Shown: piece by piece, positions 41,476 to 51,711 of the stretch
How the letters are laid out: each line of letters starts with the position of its first letter
Position numbering within the stretch: position 1 is the stretch's first letter
NCBI GenBank assembly: GCA_964470195.1
Contig: CAYYBG010000003.1
Span: forward strand, 23,855-87,854
Length of the DNA stretch: 64,000 nt
Direction: 5' to 3'
From: RFPI01 sp964470195
Lineage (GTDB): Bacteria > Pseudomonadota > Gammaproteobacteria > Burkholderiales > Methylophilaceae
Program-made: the position numbers and the translations under genes
The notes under the pieces: model-generated
Told to the model about the DNA's origin: nothing
The model's database searches: none
What the model saw: only the letters and a program-made list of their open reading frames with translations

Positions 41476-42963
41476 TTAATGAATTGGTAACTTTGAAATC
41501 GACATATGCTCTAAGAAGCTCTGCGATGTGACCTGGGTAATGTCTGTCAGGATCTTGGGATACAAACCTAATCCAATCACCAAGCCAGCTAATATCAGCA
41601 ATATCAGCAATTCACGTGCGTTTAAATCTTGTAATACCGCGACCTGTTTGTGCACCACGCTTCCAAAAAATACGCGTTTCACCATCCATAAAGTATAGGC
41701 TGCGCCAAAAATCAGGGTGGTTGCCGCTAAGAAGGCATACCAGAAGTTCTGTTGCAAGGCAGCCAATATCACCATAAATTCACCCACAAAACCAGAAGTG
41801 CCAGGCAATCCAGCATTAGCCATTGCAAACAACACGGCAAATGCAGCAAATTTAGGCATGGTATTGACCACACCACCATAATCGGCGATTTGTCTTGAGT
41901 GGACACGGTCGTACAGCACACCCACAGAGAGGAACATTGCACTTGAGATAAAGCCATGAGACACCATCTGCATCATCGCACCGTCAACGCCTAGCTGATT
42001 AAACAAGAAAAAGCCTAAAGTAACAAAGCCCATATGCGAAATCGAGGAATAGGCAATCAACTTTTTCATATCTTGTTGTACCAAGGCCACCAAAGCAATG
42101 TATACAACCGCAATCAAAGATAAGGTAATCATCATACCTGTTAGCGCATGCGCGGCATCTGGTGCAATCGGCATAGCAAAACGTAAAAAGCTATAACCGC
42201 CCAATTTCAAAGCAATCGCTGCCAACACCACCGAGCCTCCAGTAGGCGCTTCAACGTGGGCATCTGGCAGCCAAGTATGAACAGGCCACATTGGAATTTT
42301 GACGGCAAAAGCAGCAAAAAAAGCCAGGAAAATCAGAATTTGCACCGGCATCGCCAAGGGAACACGGTAATAATCAGAAATTTCGAAACTGTTGGTTTGA
42401 TAGAACAGATAAATAAAAGCCACCAACATCAACAGGGAACCCAGCAAGGTATACAAGAAGAACTTGATGGTGGCATACACACGGTTAGGTCCACCCCAAA
42501 TGCCAATCACCAAAAACATGGGAATCAGCATCGCCTCCCAGAAAACATAATACAGAATGGCATCTAGCGCAGAAAACACCCCTATCATCAAACCTGACAT
42601 AATCAAGAACGCTGCCAGATATTGTGCCACGCGTTTTTCGATCACTTCCCAGCCAGCTATCACCACCAAAATTGTTGTGAAACTGGTCAGCAAAATAAGC
42701 GGTACGGCGAAACCATCTACCCCTAAGTGATAGTGAATATTAAACGCTGGTATCCAATTCCATCCCTCTTCAAATTGAAAACCACCGTAGCTCATATCAA
42801 AACCGGTATACAGAGGCAACGTGACAGCAAATGCAAGCAAGCTACCTAGCAAAGCCACCCAGCGCGCGAGACCGGCACGGCGGTCATCGCCAGTGAGTAA
42901 CACCAAAATGCCAGCTAGGATAGGAACCCAGATAGCGAGTGAAAGTATAGGCAAATCAGTCAT
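41476..42963 (-). CDS. nuoM: NADH-quinone oxidoreductase subunit M
   Basis: A 495-residue antiporter-like membrane subunit with about fourteen helices. Key segments are FWEAMLIPMFLVIGIWGG (conserved Glu of helix 5), VKIPMWPVHTWLPDAHVEAPTGGSVVLAAIALKLGGYSF and DMKKLIAYSSISHMGFV. Its ATG abuts the nuoL stop codon with no gap. Confidence 0.97.
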   Translation of the reverse strand: MTDLPILSLAIWVPILAGILVLLTGDDRRAGLARWVALLGSLLAFAVTLPLYTGFDMSYGGFQFEEGWNWIPAFNIHYHLGVDGFAVPLILLTSFTTILVVIAGWEVIEKRVAQYLAAFLIMSGLMIGVFSALDAILYYVFWEAMLIPMFLVIGIWGGPNRVYATIKFFLYTLLGSLLMLVAFIYLFYQTNSFEISDYYRVPLAMPVQILIFLAFFAAFAVKIPMWPVHTWLPDAHVEAPTGGSVVLAAIALKLGGYSFLRFAMPIAPDAAHALTGMMITLSLIAVVYIALVALVQQDMKKLIAYSSISHMGFVTLGFFLFNQLGVDGAMMQMVSHGFISSAMFLSVGVLYDRVHSRQIADYGGVVNTMPKFAAFAVLFAMANAGLPGTSGFVGEFMVILAALQQNFWYAFLAATTLIFGAAYTLWMVKRVFFGSVVHKQVAVLQDLNARELLILLILAGLVIGLGLYPKILTDITQVTSQSFLEHMSISKLPIH

Positions 42964-44973
42964 TTAAACCTTCATAAACAAGGTAAGTAAAAGGAATACA
43001 CCAATAATCATGGCAAACGCATAGTGATAAATCAGGCCTGATTGCAAACGACGCACCAGCTTGGATAGCAAAGCTACTAATCGAGCACTACCATTCACCA
43101 ACCAGCCATCAATCACGCGCACATCGCCGGTCTGCCATAATGTGCCACCCAGCAGACGTGAGCCAGCGGCAAAGAATTTTTCATTGAAGCGATCAAAGCC
43201 ATATTTATTCTCCAGCACCACAACCAGAGGACGGCAATAATGCGCGATGGTGGCTGGGATTTGAGGTAATTTCATGTAGAACAACCAGGCACAAAACACC
43301 CCTGCCAGCGCCAACATGAAAGGCACTGAACTGAGCGCATGGATGGCCATGGCGCTAGCACCATGAAAATCTTCTGCCAAATGATGCATGACTGGGTGTG
43401 CCTGTTGATCGATATAAATCACTTGCGAGAACCAATCACCGAATAACATAGGCTGTATGGTGTAATAACCTATCGCCAAAGATGGGATAGCCAATAGAAT
43501 CAATGGTAATGTCACTACCCAAGACTGCTCATGAGGATTTTGATCTGGCGCCAAACCGTGATGTTCATCATGTTCATCATGACCATCAGCATGATGATGC
43601 ATATCACGCCAACGTTCCTTTCCATGGAACACCAAGAAATACATACGGAAAGAATAAAACGCAGTAACAAACACCCCGGCCAATACCGCAAAATAAGCAA
43701 AGCCACTGCCACTCAAGTGCGATAACTTGACCGCTTCGATGATCGAATCTTTCGAGTAAAAACCTGACAAGAAAGGTGTTCCTATCAGTGCTAAAGAACC
43801 GATTAACGAAGTCAACCAAGTGATTTTCATGTATTTGCGTAAGCCACCCATGTGACGAATATCTTGATCATGGTGCATACCCATAATCACTGAGCCAGCT
43901 GCAAGGAATAACAAGGCTTTGAAAAAGGCGTGCGTCATCAAATGAAACATCGCCACAGAGTAGGCTGAAACTCCTAAGGCAACGGTCATGTAGCCCAATT
44001 GCGAGAGTGTGGAATAAGCCACCACTCGCTTAATATCATTTTGAATAATGCCCAAAAAGCCCATAAACAGTGCGGTGATAGCGCCGATAATCATGACACT
44101 AGAGAGCGCAACATCAGACAATTCAAATAGCGGCGACATGCGTGCCACCATAAAGATACCTGCCGTCACCATGGTGGCAGCATGAATCAAAGCCGAGATA
44201 GGTGTGGGACCTTCCATAGAGTCTGGCAACCAGACATGTAATGGCACTTGGGCAGATTTCCCCATAGCACCCACAAATAACAACAAGCAAGTCATGGTAA
44301 TGAGCGACCATGATTGGTGCGGGATAACTGATACTGTGCTCTGTGCAAGGCTAGGTGCGCGCTCGAAAACTGTGGCGTAATCCAATGACCCGAAAAAATA
44401 CAATACCATGCCGATGCCAAGCAAAAAGCCAAAATCACCGACACGATTAACCAAGAAGGCTTTTAAGTTGGCGTAAATTGCCGTGGGACGCGTAAACCAA
44501 AAACCGATGAGCAAATAAGACACCAAGCCCACTGCTTCCCAGCCAAAAAATAACTGCATAAAGTTATTCGACATGACCAGCATTAACATAGAGAAAGTAA
44601 ACAGCGAGATATAGCTGAAGAAACGGCGATAGCCAGCGTCTTCATGCATATACCCTATGGTGTAGATATGCACCATGAGCGAGACAAAAGTCACTACTAG
44701 CATCATCGTGGCTGATAATTGGTCAATTAAGAAACCAACCTCAAAACTGGTATTACCGCTCACCAGCCAGGTATACACCGTGCCGTTATAGGTATTGCCT
44801 TGCAACACATCCAAAAATACCAACACAGATAAAGCAAAAGAGCCGGCCACCCCTGCAATCGTCAACACATGGGCAAGACTTCTTGGTAAGGCATGATTGG
44901 CCAATCCAACGATGGCTGCTGCCAACAAAGGCAACAAAGGTATCAATAAATAAATGCTGTGCATGGACATCAT
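42964..44973 (-). CDS. nuoL: NADH-quinone oxidoreductase subunit L
   Basis: A 669-residue distal antiporter-like subunit with the long C-terminal lateral helix that braces the membrane arm. Segments include FFGWEAVGLVSYLLIGFW, AQVPLHVWLPDSMEGPTPISALIHAATMVTAGIFM and DIKRVVAYSTLSQLGYM. A His/Asp-rich hydrophilic loop (HHHADGHDEHDEHHG, near residue 450-465) stands out and could bind metal. It is 5 bases from nuoK. Confidence 0.97.
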   Translation of the reverse strand: MMSMHSIYLLIPLLPLLAAAIVGLANHALPRSLAHVLTIAGVAGSFALSVLVFLDVLQGNTYNGTVYTWLVSGNTSFEVGFLIDQLSATMMLVVTFVSLMVHIYTIGYMHEDAGYRRFFSYISLFTFSMLMLVMSNNFMQLFFGWEAVGLVSYLLIGFWFTRPTAIYANLKAFLVNRVGDFGFLLGIGMVLYFFGSLDYATVFERAPSLAQSTVSVIPHQSWSLITMTCLLLFVGAMGKSAQVPLHVWLPDSMEGPTPISALIHAATMVTAGIFMVARMSPLFELSDVALSSVMIIGAITALFMGFLGIIQNDIKRVVAYSTLSQLGYMTVALGVSAYSVAMFHLMTHAFFKALLFLAAGSVIMGMHHDQDIRHMGGLRKYMKITWLTSLIGSLALIGTPFLSGFYSKDSIIEAVKLSHLSGSGFAYFAVLAGVFVTAFYSFRMYFLVFHGKERWRDMHHHADGHDEHDEHHGLAPDQNPHEQSWVVTLPLILLAIPSLAIGYYTIQPMLFGDWFSQVIYIDQQAHPVMHHLAEDFHGASAMAIHALSSVPFMLALAGVFCAWLFYMKLPQIPATIAHYCRPLVVVLENKYGFDRFNEKFFAAGSRLLGGTLWQTGDVRVIDGWLVNGSARLVALLSKLVRRLQSGLIYHYAFAMIIGVFLLLTLFMKV

Positions 44974-44978
44974 GTGTC

Positions 44979-45284
44979 TTAACCTTGTAATTGATCCAAA
45001 TCATCCACATTAATGGTGCGTAGATTTCGGAATAGCACCACCAAAATTGCCAAACCAATGGCAGACTCAGCGGCTGCCACGGTAAGTATGAAAAATACGA
45101 AAACTTGTCCCGCCATATCGTTTAAATAGTGGGAGAAAGCAATAAAATTGAGGTTCACCGCCAACAACATCAGCTCAATCGCCATCAATAAAATAATCAC
45201 GTTTTTGCGGTTAAGGAAAATACCCACCACACTAATGGCGAATAATAATGCGCCAAGAATCAAATAGTGCGACAAACTGACCAT
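44979..45284 (-). CDS. nuoK: NADH-quinone oxidoreductase subunit K
   Basis: A 101-residue subunit with three membrane helices, of standard length. It has LILGALLFAISVVGIFLNRKNVIILLMAIELMLLAVNLN with the conserved membrane Glu, and AAESAIGLAILV with the second Glu. Its first base coincides with the end of nuoJ, so translation is coupled. Confidence 0.96.
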   Translation of the reverse strand: MVSLSHYLILGALLFAISVVGIFLNRKNVIILLMAIELMLLAVNLNFIAFSHYLNDMAGQVFVFFILTVAAAESAIGLAILVVLFRNLRTINVDDLDQLQG

Positions 45285-45916
45285 TAGCGTTTTCCTTTCA
45301 CACGGTCTACCTTGGCATCCAGCTCGGCAGACATCTTAATAATGCGCAAGCGGTCGTTGCGTTTTACTTTGACCTGCTCAGCCGGATCAATGAATTTGCT
45401 ATCTTTGCGTTCACGCAACGTTAAGGCAATAGCGGAGACAATGGCCACCAATAACACCACCGCCGCCAACTCGAATGGCAGTAAATAATCGGTATACAAC
45501 AAGCGTCCCAATTCAGCGGTATTGCTGTAATCAGCCGCATGCGGCGCTGGCGATGCGACTCGTCCTAGACCAAAATTTTTCACACCCAACACCATCACCA
45601 TCTCGGCCGCCATCATCACGCCTATCAGACCAGCAACGGGTAGGTAACGCCAAAAACCCTCGCGCAAACGATCCAAATTGATATCCAGCATCATCACCAC
45701 AAACAGGAATAGCACCATCACCGCGCCCACATACACCAGTACTAAGGCAATCGCCAAAAATTCAGCTTCCAGCAACAGCCAAATGCCCGCTGCAGTAAAA
45801 AACGCTAACACCAAATATAAAGCGGCATGCACAGGATTACGCGCGGTAATCACCCGCAAACCTGCCAGCAGCAAGATGGCTGCGAGAAAATAAAAAACGA
45901 TGTCCTGAAAAATCAT
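45284..45916 (-). CDS. nuoJ: NADH-quinone oxidoreductase subunit J
   Basis: A 210-residue membrane subunit with five hydrophobic helices, including ALVLVYVGAVMVLFLFVVMMLDI, the helix with the conserved Tyr and pi-bulge region, followed by a basic C-terminal tail. It overlaps nuoK by one base and lies 12 bases after nuoI. Confidence 0.95.
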   Translation of the reverse strand: MIFQDIVFYFLAAILLLAGLRVITARNPVHAALYLVLAFFTAAGIWLLLEAEFLAIALVLVYVGAVMVLFLFVVMMLDINLDRLREGFWRYLPVAGLIGVMMAAEMVMVLGVKNFGLGRVASPAPHAADYSNTAELGRLLYTDYLLPFELAAVVLLVAIVSAIALTLRERKDSKFIDPAEQVKVKRNDRLRIIKMSAELDAKVDRVKGKR

Positions 45917-45928
45917 GCGGTTGATGTC

Positions 45929-46426
45929 CTATCGGAATTTGGCGTCTTGTGCACGGTCAGCCGCGATTTGTGATTCATATTGATCGCCCACGGCTAACAG
46001 CATTTCTTTGGTATACAACAAATCACCACGTTGCTCACCGTGATAATCAAATACCCGAGTTTCTACAATCGAGTCCACTGGGCAAGATTCTTCGCACATG
46101 CCACAGAAAATACATTTGGTTAAATCAATGTCATAGCGCGTGGTTCGGCGCGAGCCATCTTCGCGTTGTTCGGATTCGATAGTGATGGCCATGGCTGGAC
46201 AAACTGCTTCACATAATTTACAGGCGATGCAACGCTCTTCACCATTGGCGTAACGACGCAATGCATGTAATCCGCGAAAACGTGGTGAAATCGGCGTGCG
46301 TTCTTCAGGGAACTGCACCGTGATTTTGCGCGCAAAGAAATAACGTCCAGTCAACTTCATGCCTTTCAAAAGCTCGACCAGCATCAAACTCGACACGATA
46401 TGTTTAAACTTAGCTAGCATACTCAA
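45929..46426 (-). CDS. nuoI: NADH-quinone oxidoreductase subunit I
   Basis: A 165-residue peripheral-arm protein holding clusters N6a and N6b. Two ferredoxin motifs are plain: CIACKLCEAVCP and CIFCGMCEESCP, each donating three Cys to its own cluster and one to the other. An N-terminal amphipathic stretch anchors it next to NuoH. It is 22 bases after nuoH. Confidence 0.97.
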   Translation of the reverse strand: MSMLAKFKHIVSSLMLVELLKGMKLTGRYFFARKITVQFPEERTPISPRFRGLHALRRYANGEERCIACKLCEAVCPAMAITIESEQREDGSRRTTRYDIDLTKCIFCGMCEESCPVDSIVETRVFDYHGEQRGDLLYTKEMLLAVGDQYESQIAADRAQDAKFR

Positions 46427-46448
46427 TATCCCTCGTCATGCTCTGTGC

Positions 46449-47501
46449 CTAATGCAACAGATAGCCCCACTGTGTTTGCATTAACGCGCCTATCACCACA
46501 ATCCAAACCAAGGTGATAGGAATAAAAACTTTCCATCCCAAGCGCATGATTTGGTCATAACGATAGCGCGGGAAGGTTGCTCTAAACCACAAGAAGAAAA
46601 ACAGCATCAAGGCTACTTTTAGCAGTAACCATAAAAAACCATCTGGAATACCTGGGACAGGCGACAACCAACCGCCCAAGAACATAATCACGGCCAACAT
46701 GGATACTAGAATCATATTGGCATACTCAGCCAAAAAGAATACGGCAAAGGCCATGCCTGAATACTCGACATGAAAACCTGCCACAATCTCGGATTCCCCT
46801 TCTGCCACGTCAAAGGGCGCGCGGTTGGTTTCAGCAACAGCACTAATAAAATACACCACAAACAATGGGAATAACGGCAACCAATACCAATTGAAAAAGC
46901 CCCCTGCTTGCGCCAATACAATTTTGTCTAGATTGAGAGAGTTGGCACACATTAATACGCCGACCAAGGCAAAGCCCATGGCAATTTCGTACGAAACAAT
47001 TTGGGCTGCTGAGCGCAGTGAGCCAAGGAAAGCGTATTTAGAGTTGGACGCCCAGCCAGCGATAATGACACCGTATACAGCCACCGAGGTCATGGCCAAG
47101 ATATACAACAAACCGGCATCTAAGTCGGCTAACACTAAATTCAAATCAAATGGCACCACAGCCCAAGCAGCAAAGGCTGGGGCAATGGCCAATACAGGGG
47201 CAATCAGAAACAGCGCTTTGTTGGCTTGTGAAGGAATCACGATTTCCTTCATCAACAGTTTCAAACCGTCAGCAATCGGTTGCAGCAAGCCAAAGTAGCC
47301 CACACGATTAGGGCCGATACGCACTTGCATAAAGCCAATCACTTTACGCTCAGCTAGCGTCAAATAAGCCACGGCACCCATCAGTGGCAGCACAATGGCA
47401 ACAATTTTCAGCAGAGTCCAAGCGGTCACCGACACATAAGGCCACCAGCTACCAAATTGCAAGGCAAGGAAATTAAGCAAAGGTTGTAAGTGATCTATCA
47501 T
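46449..47501 (-). CDS. nuoH: NADH-quinone oxidoreductase subunit H
   Basis: A 350-residue membrane subunit forming the quinone channel and the link between peripheral and membrane arms. Landmarks are AYLTLAERKVIGFMQVRIGPNRVGYFGLLQPIADGLKLL, SVAVYGVIIAGWASNSKYAFLGSLRSAAQIVSYEI and NRAPFDVAEGESEIVAGFHVEYSGM. Its ATG overlaps the nuoG stop by 4 bases. Confidence 0.97.
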   Translation of the reverse strand: MIDHLQPLLNFLALQFGSWWPYVSVTAWTLLKIVAIVLPLMGAVAYLTLAERKVIGFMQVRIGPNRVGYFGLLQPIADGLKLLMKEIVIPSQANKALFLIAPVLAIAPAFAAWAVVPFDLNLVLADLDAGLLYILAMTSVAVYGVIIAGWASNSKYAFLGSLRSAAQIVSYEIAMGFALVGVLMCANSLNLDKIVLAQAGGFFNWYWLPLFPLFVVYFISAVAETNRAPFDVAEGESEIVAGFHVEYSGMAFAVFFLAEYANMILVSMLAVIMFLGGWLSPVPGIPDGFLWLLLKVALMLFFFLWFRATFPRYRYDQIMRLGWKVFIPITLVWIVVIGALMQTQWGYLLH

Positions 47502-49879
47502 GCTTTGCTTACCTCAATTTCACCCATCAAATCACCCAACATCGCGGTTTCAGGACGACCTGCAGGGACGCGCACGGTATTTTCTGGCAGACCATGGTCG
47601 GCCAGCACCAGTAGTTTTGCTGATGCACCCGCTTGTGTGAATAAAGCACTATCCCCCTCTTGCAACTTGAGTTTTTTCATCAAATTGGGGTGCATCGCGG
47701 CATGCACTTGTTGCGCTTTTCTGGTTTTTTGCAGTGCACTAGCGCGGCGCACCACGTTGTCCACCATAAAGGGAGGGACTTCACCCAAGCGTTGTAGTTT
47801 TTTAGTTTTTTTGCTGATGCTAACTTCTGATAATTGCGTCAGATTGTTATTCAGTCGACGCCATACCACTTTGGATGGTTTTTCACCGGCAAAGATTTCG
47901 TCTTTGACCTGCTCACTACTTTCATAATCAAAACCAGCGACACCCAACATATTGGCCAACACACGCAGCACTTTCCAGCCTGGACGAGTCTCACCTAAGG
48001 GACGCACACAGGCAGCAAAACTCTGTACACGACCTTCCATGCTCATAAAGGTACCTGAGGTTTCACTAAAGGGTGAAATTGGTAGCAACACATCCGCTTG
48101 GCTCAATGCATCAGACTTGAACGGTGTCAGCGCCACGACAAACTCAGCTTGATTTAATGCGGCGTTGGCCAACGCCGGGTTAGCACAGTCTAATTCTGGC
48201 TCAACATTCATCAACAGATAAGCTTTGCGTGGTTGCTCCAACATAGTCTTGGCATTTAACGCCCCACGACTTGGTAACACACGAGCCACGTCCAGACCAA
48301 CACGATTCGCACCCTCGGAGAGCACGCCAAAAGTAGCGCCACATAGCGAGGCAATGGCTTCGCACAGACTATATAACTCAGAGTAGCGTGGATGATGTTG
48401 GGCAATATTGCCTAACCACACCACCGACTGAGGATTCACCAAATCAAAATCTTTACCCAGACCAGCCAAAGTCTCGGCAATTTCTTGGCTGTAGGCATCA
48501 ACTTCAATGCTAGCTAATAAATCACTTAGGGATTTTGGCAAGCATAAAGACAAGCGCTGTAAGCCAGATGTCGCTTTAAGAATTTTGGCTAATTCCAATA
48601 CCATATCATCCATCGAGGTGATGACTTGATGATGAGCTGGAATCAGTTGGTCATCATCGATTGGGTTGATCAAAGTCATGCGTGCACCATTTTTCACTGC
48701 CGTTCTGATGCGGTGTGCCAATAGTGGATGCTCGTTACGCAGATGACTTCCGACAATCAAAAATCTATCCATATGATCAACATCACTAATATTACAGCCC
48801 ATCCACGAAGAGCCATGGAAGCGCCCGTCAAGACGATAGTCAGAACGACGTAAACGATGATCGATGTTGCCACAACCGATGGCTTTGGTCAGTTTTTTAG
48901 CCAGATGACCTTCTTCCATGGTGCAATTGGTTTTTAATAGGACACCCAGTTGATTGGGGTCTTGTTGCACAATGCCACGCAATTTAGCCACGGTGAACTC
49001 TAATGCCGTTTGCCAATCCACTTCTTCGAAAACTTTGCCACGTCGTATCATCGGTTTGCTTAGACGCTCGCTACTGTTCAAACCTTCGTAAGAATAGCGG
49101 TCGCGGTCTGATAACCAGCACTCATTGATAGATTCTTTTTCTCGTGGTAACACACGCATCACACGATTATCTTTGACGTGTACTTCGATGTGCGAACCTA
49201 ATCCATCATGCGCTGCAATGGCTGGACGACGTGTCAATTCCCAACTGCGGGCAGAATAGCGGAACGGCTTGTTGGTCAACGCGCCGACCGGACACAAATC
49301 AATAATATTGCCCGATAATTCCGAATCTACGCTTTTGTCCACATAAGCAGTAATTTCTGCATGTTCACCACGATTAATCAACCCTAACTCCATCATGCCA
49401 CCAACTTCTTTCAAGAAGCGCACACAACGAGTACATTGAATACAGCGGGTCATATCGGTGCTAATCAGCGGGCCAATGTTTTTGTTTAATACCACACGCT
49501 TTTCTTCTTGGTAGCGCGACCCACTGGCGCCATAAGCTACCGCGATATCTTGTAAATCACATTCCCCGCCTTGGTCACAAATCGGACAATCGAGCGGGTG
49601 ATTAATTAACAAAAACTCCATCACACTCTTTTGCGCATCCTCGGCGGCTGGTGAGCGGGTAAAAATTTTCATTCCATCTGCGACGGGAGTGGCACAAGCC
49701 GGTAAAGGCTTATTGAATTTTTCCACCTGTACCAAGCACATCCGGCAGTTGGCTGCTACCGACAATTTTTTGTGGTAACAGAAGCGCGGAATAGCCACCC
49801 CAAGTTGATCGGCAGCATCAATAATGGTGGTGCCGTGCTCGACTTCTACTGATTTTCCGTCAATTTCAATCTTTAACAT
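47498..49879 (-). CDS. nuoG: NADH-quinone oxidoreductase subunit G
   Basis: A 793-residue iron-sulfur subunit. The N-terminal domain has the [2Fe-2S] ligands (FCYHKKLSVAANCRMC and the Cys of PACATP), the His-Cys3 N5 motif HPLDCPICDQGGECDLQ and the N4 motif RCIQCTRCVRF. The rest is molybdopterin-oxidoreductase-like but without cofactor. The extra N7 cluster motif of E. coli NuoG was not seen. It is 18 bases after nuoF. Confidence 0.95.
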   Translation of the reverse strand: MLKIEIDGKSVEVEHGTTIIDAADQLGVAIPRFCYHKKLSVAANCRMCLVQVEKFNKPLPACATPVADGMKIFTRSPAAEDAQKSVMEFLLINHPLDCPICDQGGECDLQDIAVAYGASGSRYQEEKRVVLNKNIGPLISTDMTRCIQCTRCVRFLKEVGGMMELGLINRGEHAEITAYVDKSVDSELSGNIIDLCPVGALTNKPFRYSARSWELTRRPAIAAHDGLGSHIEVHVKDNRVMRVLPREKESINECWLSDRDRYSYEGLNSSERLSKPMIRRGKVFEEVDWQTALEFTVAKLRGIVQQDPNQLGVLLKTNCTMEEGHLAKKLTKAIGCGNIDHRLRRSDYRLDGRFHGSSWMGCNISDVDHMDRFLIVGSHLRNEHPLLAHRIRTAVKNGARMTLINPIDDDQLIPAHHQVITSMDDMVLELAKILKATSGLQRLSLCLPKSLSDLLASIEVDAYSQEIAETLAGLGKDFDLVNPQSVVWLGNIAQHHPRYSELYSLCEAIASLCGATFGVLSEGANRVGLDVARVLPSRGALNAKTMLEQPRKAYLLMNVEPELDCANPALANAALNQAEFVVALTPFKSDALSQADVLLPISPFSETSGTFMSMEGRVQSFAACVRPLGETRPGWKVLRVLANMLGVAGFDYESSEQVKDEIFAGEKPSKVVWRRLNNNLTQLSEVSISKKTKKLQRLGEVPPFMVDNVVRRASALQKTRKAQQVHAAMHPNLMKKLKLQEGDSALFTQAGASAKLLVLADHGLPENTVRVPAGRPETAMLGDLMGEIEVSKA

Positions 49880-49897
49880 GTGCTGACCTAATCTCCC

Positions 49898-51238
49898 CTA
49901 TCGAGACTTTTCCAAACGAGTACCTGTCACCATGGACCGGCCGTGCTGGATAAAATATTCGAATTCAGGGCGGAAATGCTTAATAAAACTTAATACAGGT
50001 GTGGCAGCCGCATCCCCTAGCGCACAAATAGTACGTCCAGAGATATTGCCACTTAAATCGGTTAATAAAGCCAAGTCGTCCATGCGGCCTTGACCTTCAA
50101 CAATACGTTTAATAATGCGGTATAGCCAACCTGTGCCTTCACGACATGGCGTACATTGACCGCAGGACTCTTCATAGAAGAAGTAGGACAGGCGTTTTAG
50201 TGCACTCACCATACAGGTGCTTTCATCCATCACAATCATAGAACCCGCACCCAAGCTCGAACCCGCCTTGGATAAGCCATCATAGTCCATGGTAGCTGAT
50301 AAAATGGCTTGCGCTGGCATCACGGCAGTCGATGGACCTCCTGGTATCACTGCTTTCAGCTGGCGACCTTTCCATACCCCACCTGCTAAAGCCAATAGCT
50401 CAGTAAACGGGATACCCATACGCACTTCATAATTGCCTGGTTTTTCAACGTGGCCAGAAACTGAAAATAGTTTGGTCCCACCAGAATTTGGCACGCCTAA
50501 ATCTTGGAAAGCTTGACCACCGTGTTGCATAATCCAAGGGATAGACGCGTAGGATTCGGTATTATTGACGTTGGTCGGTTTACCAAATACGCCATAACTG
50601 GCTGGAAATGGCGGCTTAAATCTGGGCTGTCCTTTTTTACCCTCAATAGATTCGATGAGGGCGGTTTCTTCACCACATATATAAGCGCCATAGCCATGCA
50701 CGGCATACAGGTCAAAACCAAAATTGCTACCAAATAGATGCTCGCCCAAATAGCCAGCTTTTCTGGCATCCTCAAGCGCCTCTTCAAAGATTAAATAATC
50801 CTGCCAAATTTCACCATGAATATAGTTATAGCCCACTCGCGCACCTAATGCATAAGCGGCGATGGCCATACCTTCGATGAGTTGATGTGGGTTATAGCGG
50901 ATAATGTCACGATCTTTGAAGGTACCTGGCTCACCCTCGTCGGTATTACACACCAGATATTTGGTGCCATCGTAATAGCGCGGCATAAAGCTCCACTTCA
51001 GGCCAGTAGGAAAACCGGCGCCGCCACGTCCACGCAAACCCGATAGTTTTACCTCAGCAATAATATCGGTGGCTTTGACTTGTTCGGTGACAATACGTTT
51101 TAACTGCGCATAGCCACCAATTTTTTCATAGTTAGCCAAGCTGCCGGGGTTACTGGACATGGATTGCGCCAGCGTTCTGAGTGTTACCAAGGTTTGACCT
51201 TGGATAGAAGGATAAACAGGAGGACGGTGCAAACTCAT
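49898..51238 (-). CDS. nuoF: NADH-quinone oxidoreductase subunit F
   Basis: A 446-residue subunit that binds NADH and FMN and holds cluster N3. Landmarks are GLRGRGGAGFPTGLKW, the NADH/FMN site in NTDEGEPGTFKDRDI, GAGAYICGEETALIES-type GYGAYICGEETALIESIEG, and the cluster motif ESCGQCTPCREGTGW. It shares one base with the nuoE stop. Confidence 0.97.
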   Translation of the reverse strand: MSLHRPPVYPSIQGQTLVTLRTLAQSMSSNPGSLANYEKIGGYAQLKRIVTEQVKATDIIAEVKLSGLRGRGGAGFPTGLKWSFMPRYYDGTKYLVCNTDEGEPGTFKDRDIIRYNPHQLIEGMAIAAYALGARVGYNYIHGEIWQDYLIFEEALEDARKAGYLGEHLFGSNFGFDLYAVHGYGAYICGEETALIESIEGKKGQPRFKPPFPASYGVFGKPTNVNNTESYASIPWIMQHGGQAFQDLGVPNSGGTKLFSVSGHVEKPGNYEVRMGIPFTELLALAGGVWKGRQLKAVIPGGPSTAVMPAQAILSATMDYDGLSKAGSSLGAGSMIVMDESTCMVSALKRLSYFFYEESCGQCTPCREGTGWLYRIIKRIVEGQGRMDDLALLTDLSGNISGRTICALGDAAATPVLSFIKHFRPEFEYFIQHGRSMVTGTRLEKSR

Positions 51239-51711
51239 TATTTCAAGCCCTCTAAAATTTGGTCAACTTTTTCAACAGTCAAGAATTCGTGCATATCGGT
51301 ATTATTGATATGCATCAAGGGAGCGCCGCCACAACAGCCCATACACTCACCTTCTTTCAGACAGAACTTACCATCCTTGCTGACTTCATTAAATCCAATC
51401 CCTAATTTCTGTTGCAGGTGATTCACAATCACATCTGCATCACGCAACATACAAGAGATATTGGTACAAATAGTGATTTTGTATTGTCCGACGGGTTGCA
51501 AATCGTACATATTGTAAAAAGTCGCAACTTCCATTGCCGCAATTTCAGGAATCCCTAAATAGTTGGCAACAAAACTAATTGTTTCTTGCGACAACCAGCC
51601 TTTTTCAGCTTGCGCGATACGTAATGCTGACATCACCGCTGCTTGTCGATGTTCTGCGGGGTATTTTTTTAGCTCGTCTTCGATTTGAGCGATGGATTTT
51701 TTGGACAACAT
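51238..51711 (-). CDS. nuoE: NADH-quinone oxidoreductase subunit E
   Basis: A 157-residue thioredoxin-like subunit holding [2Fe-2S] cluster N1a. Ligands are the CTNISC pair and CMGCCGG-type pair in KEGECMGCCGGAPLMHIN. N-terminal helices include YPAEHRQAAVMSALRIAQAEKGWLS. It overlaps nuoD and nuoF by one base each. Confidence 0.96.
   Translation of the reverse strand: MLSKKSIAQIEDELKKYPAEHRQAAVMSALRIAQAEKGWLSQETISFVANYLGIPEIAAMEVATFYNMYDLQPVGQYKITICTNISCMLRDADVIVNHLQQKLGIGFNEVSKDGKFCLKEGECMGCCGGAPLMHINNTDMHEFLTVEKVDQILEGLK

Noticed and set aside
43560..43610. His/Asp-rich block in nuoL as a separate metal-binding gene
   Set aside because: It lies in frame within a hydrophilic loop of NuoL, so it is a local loop feature and not a distinct gene.
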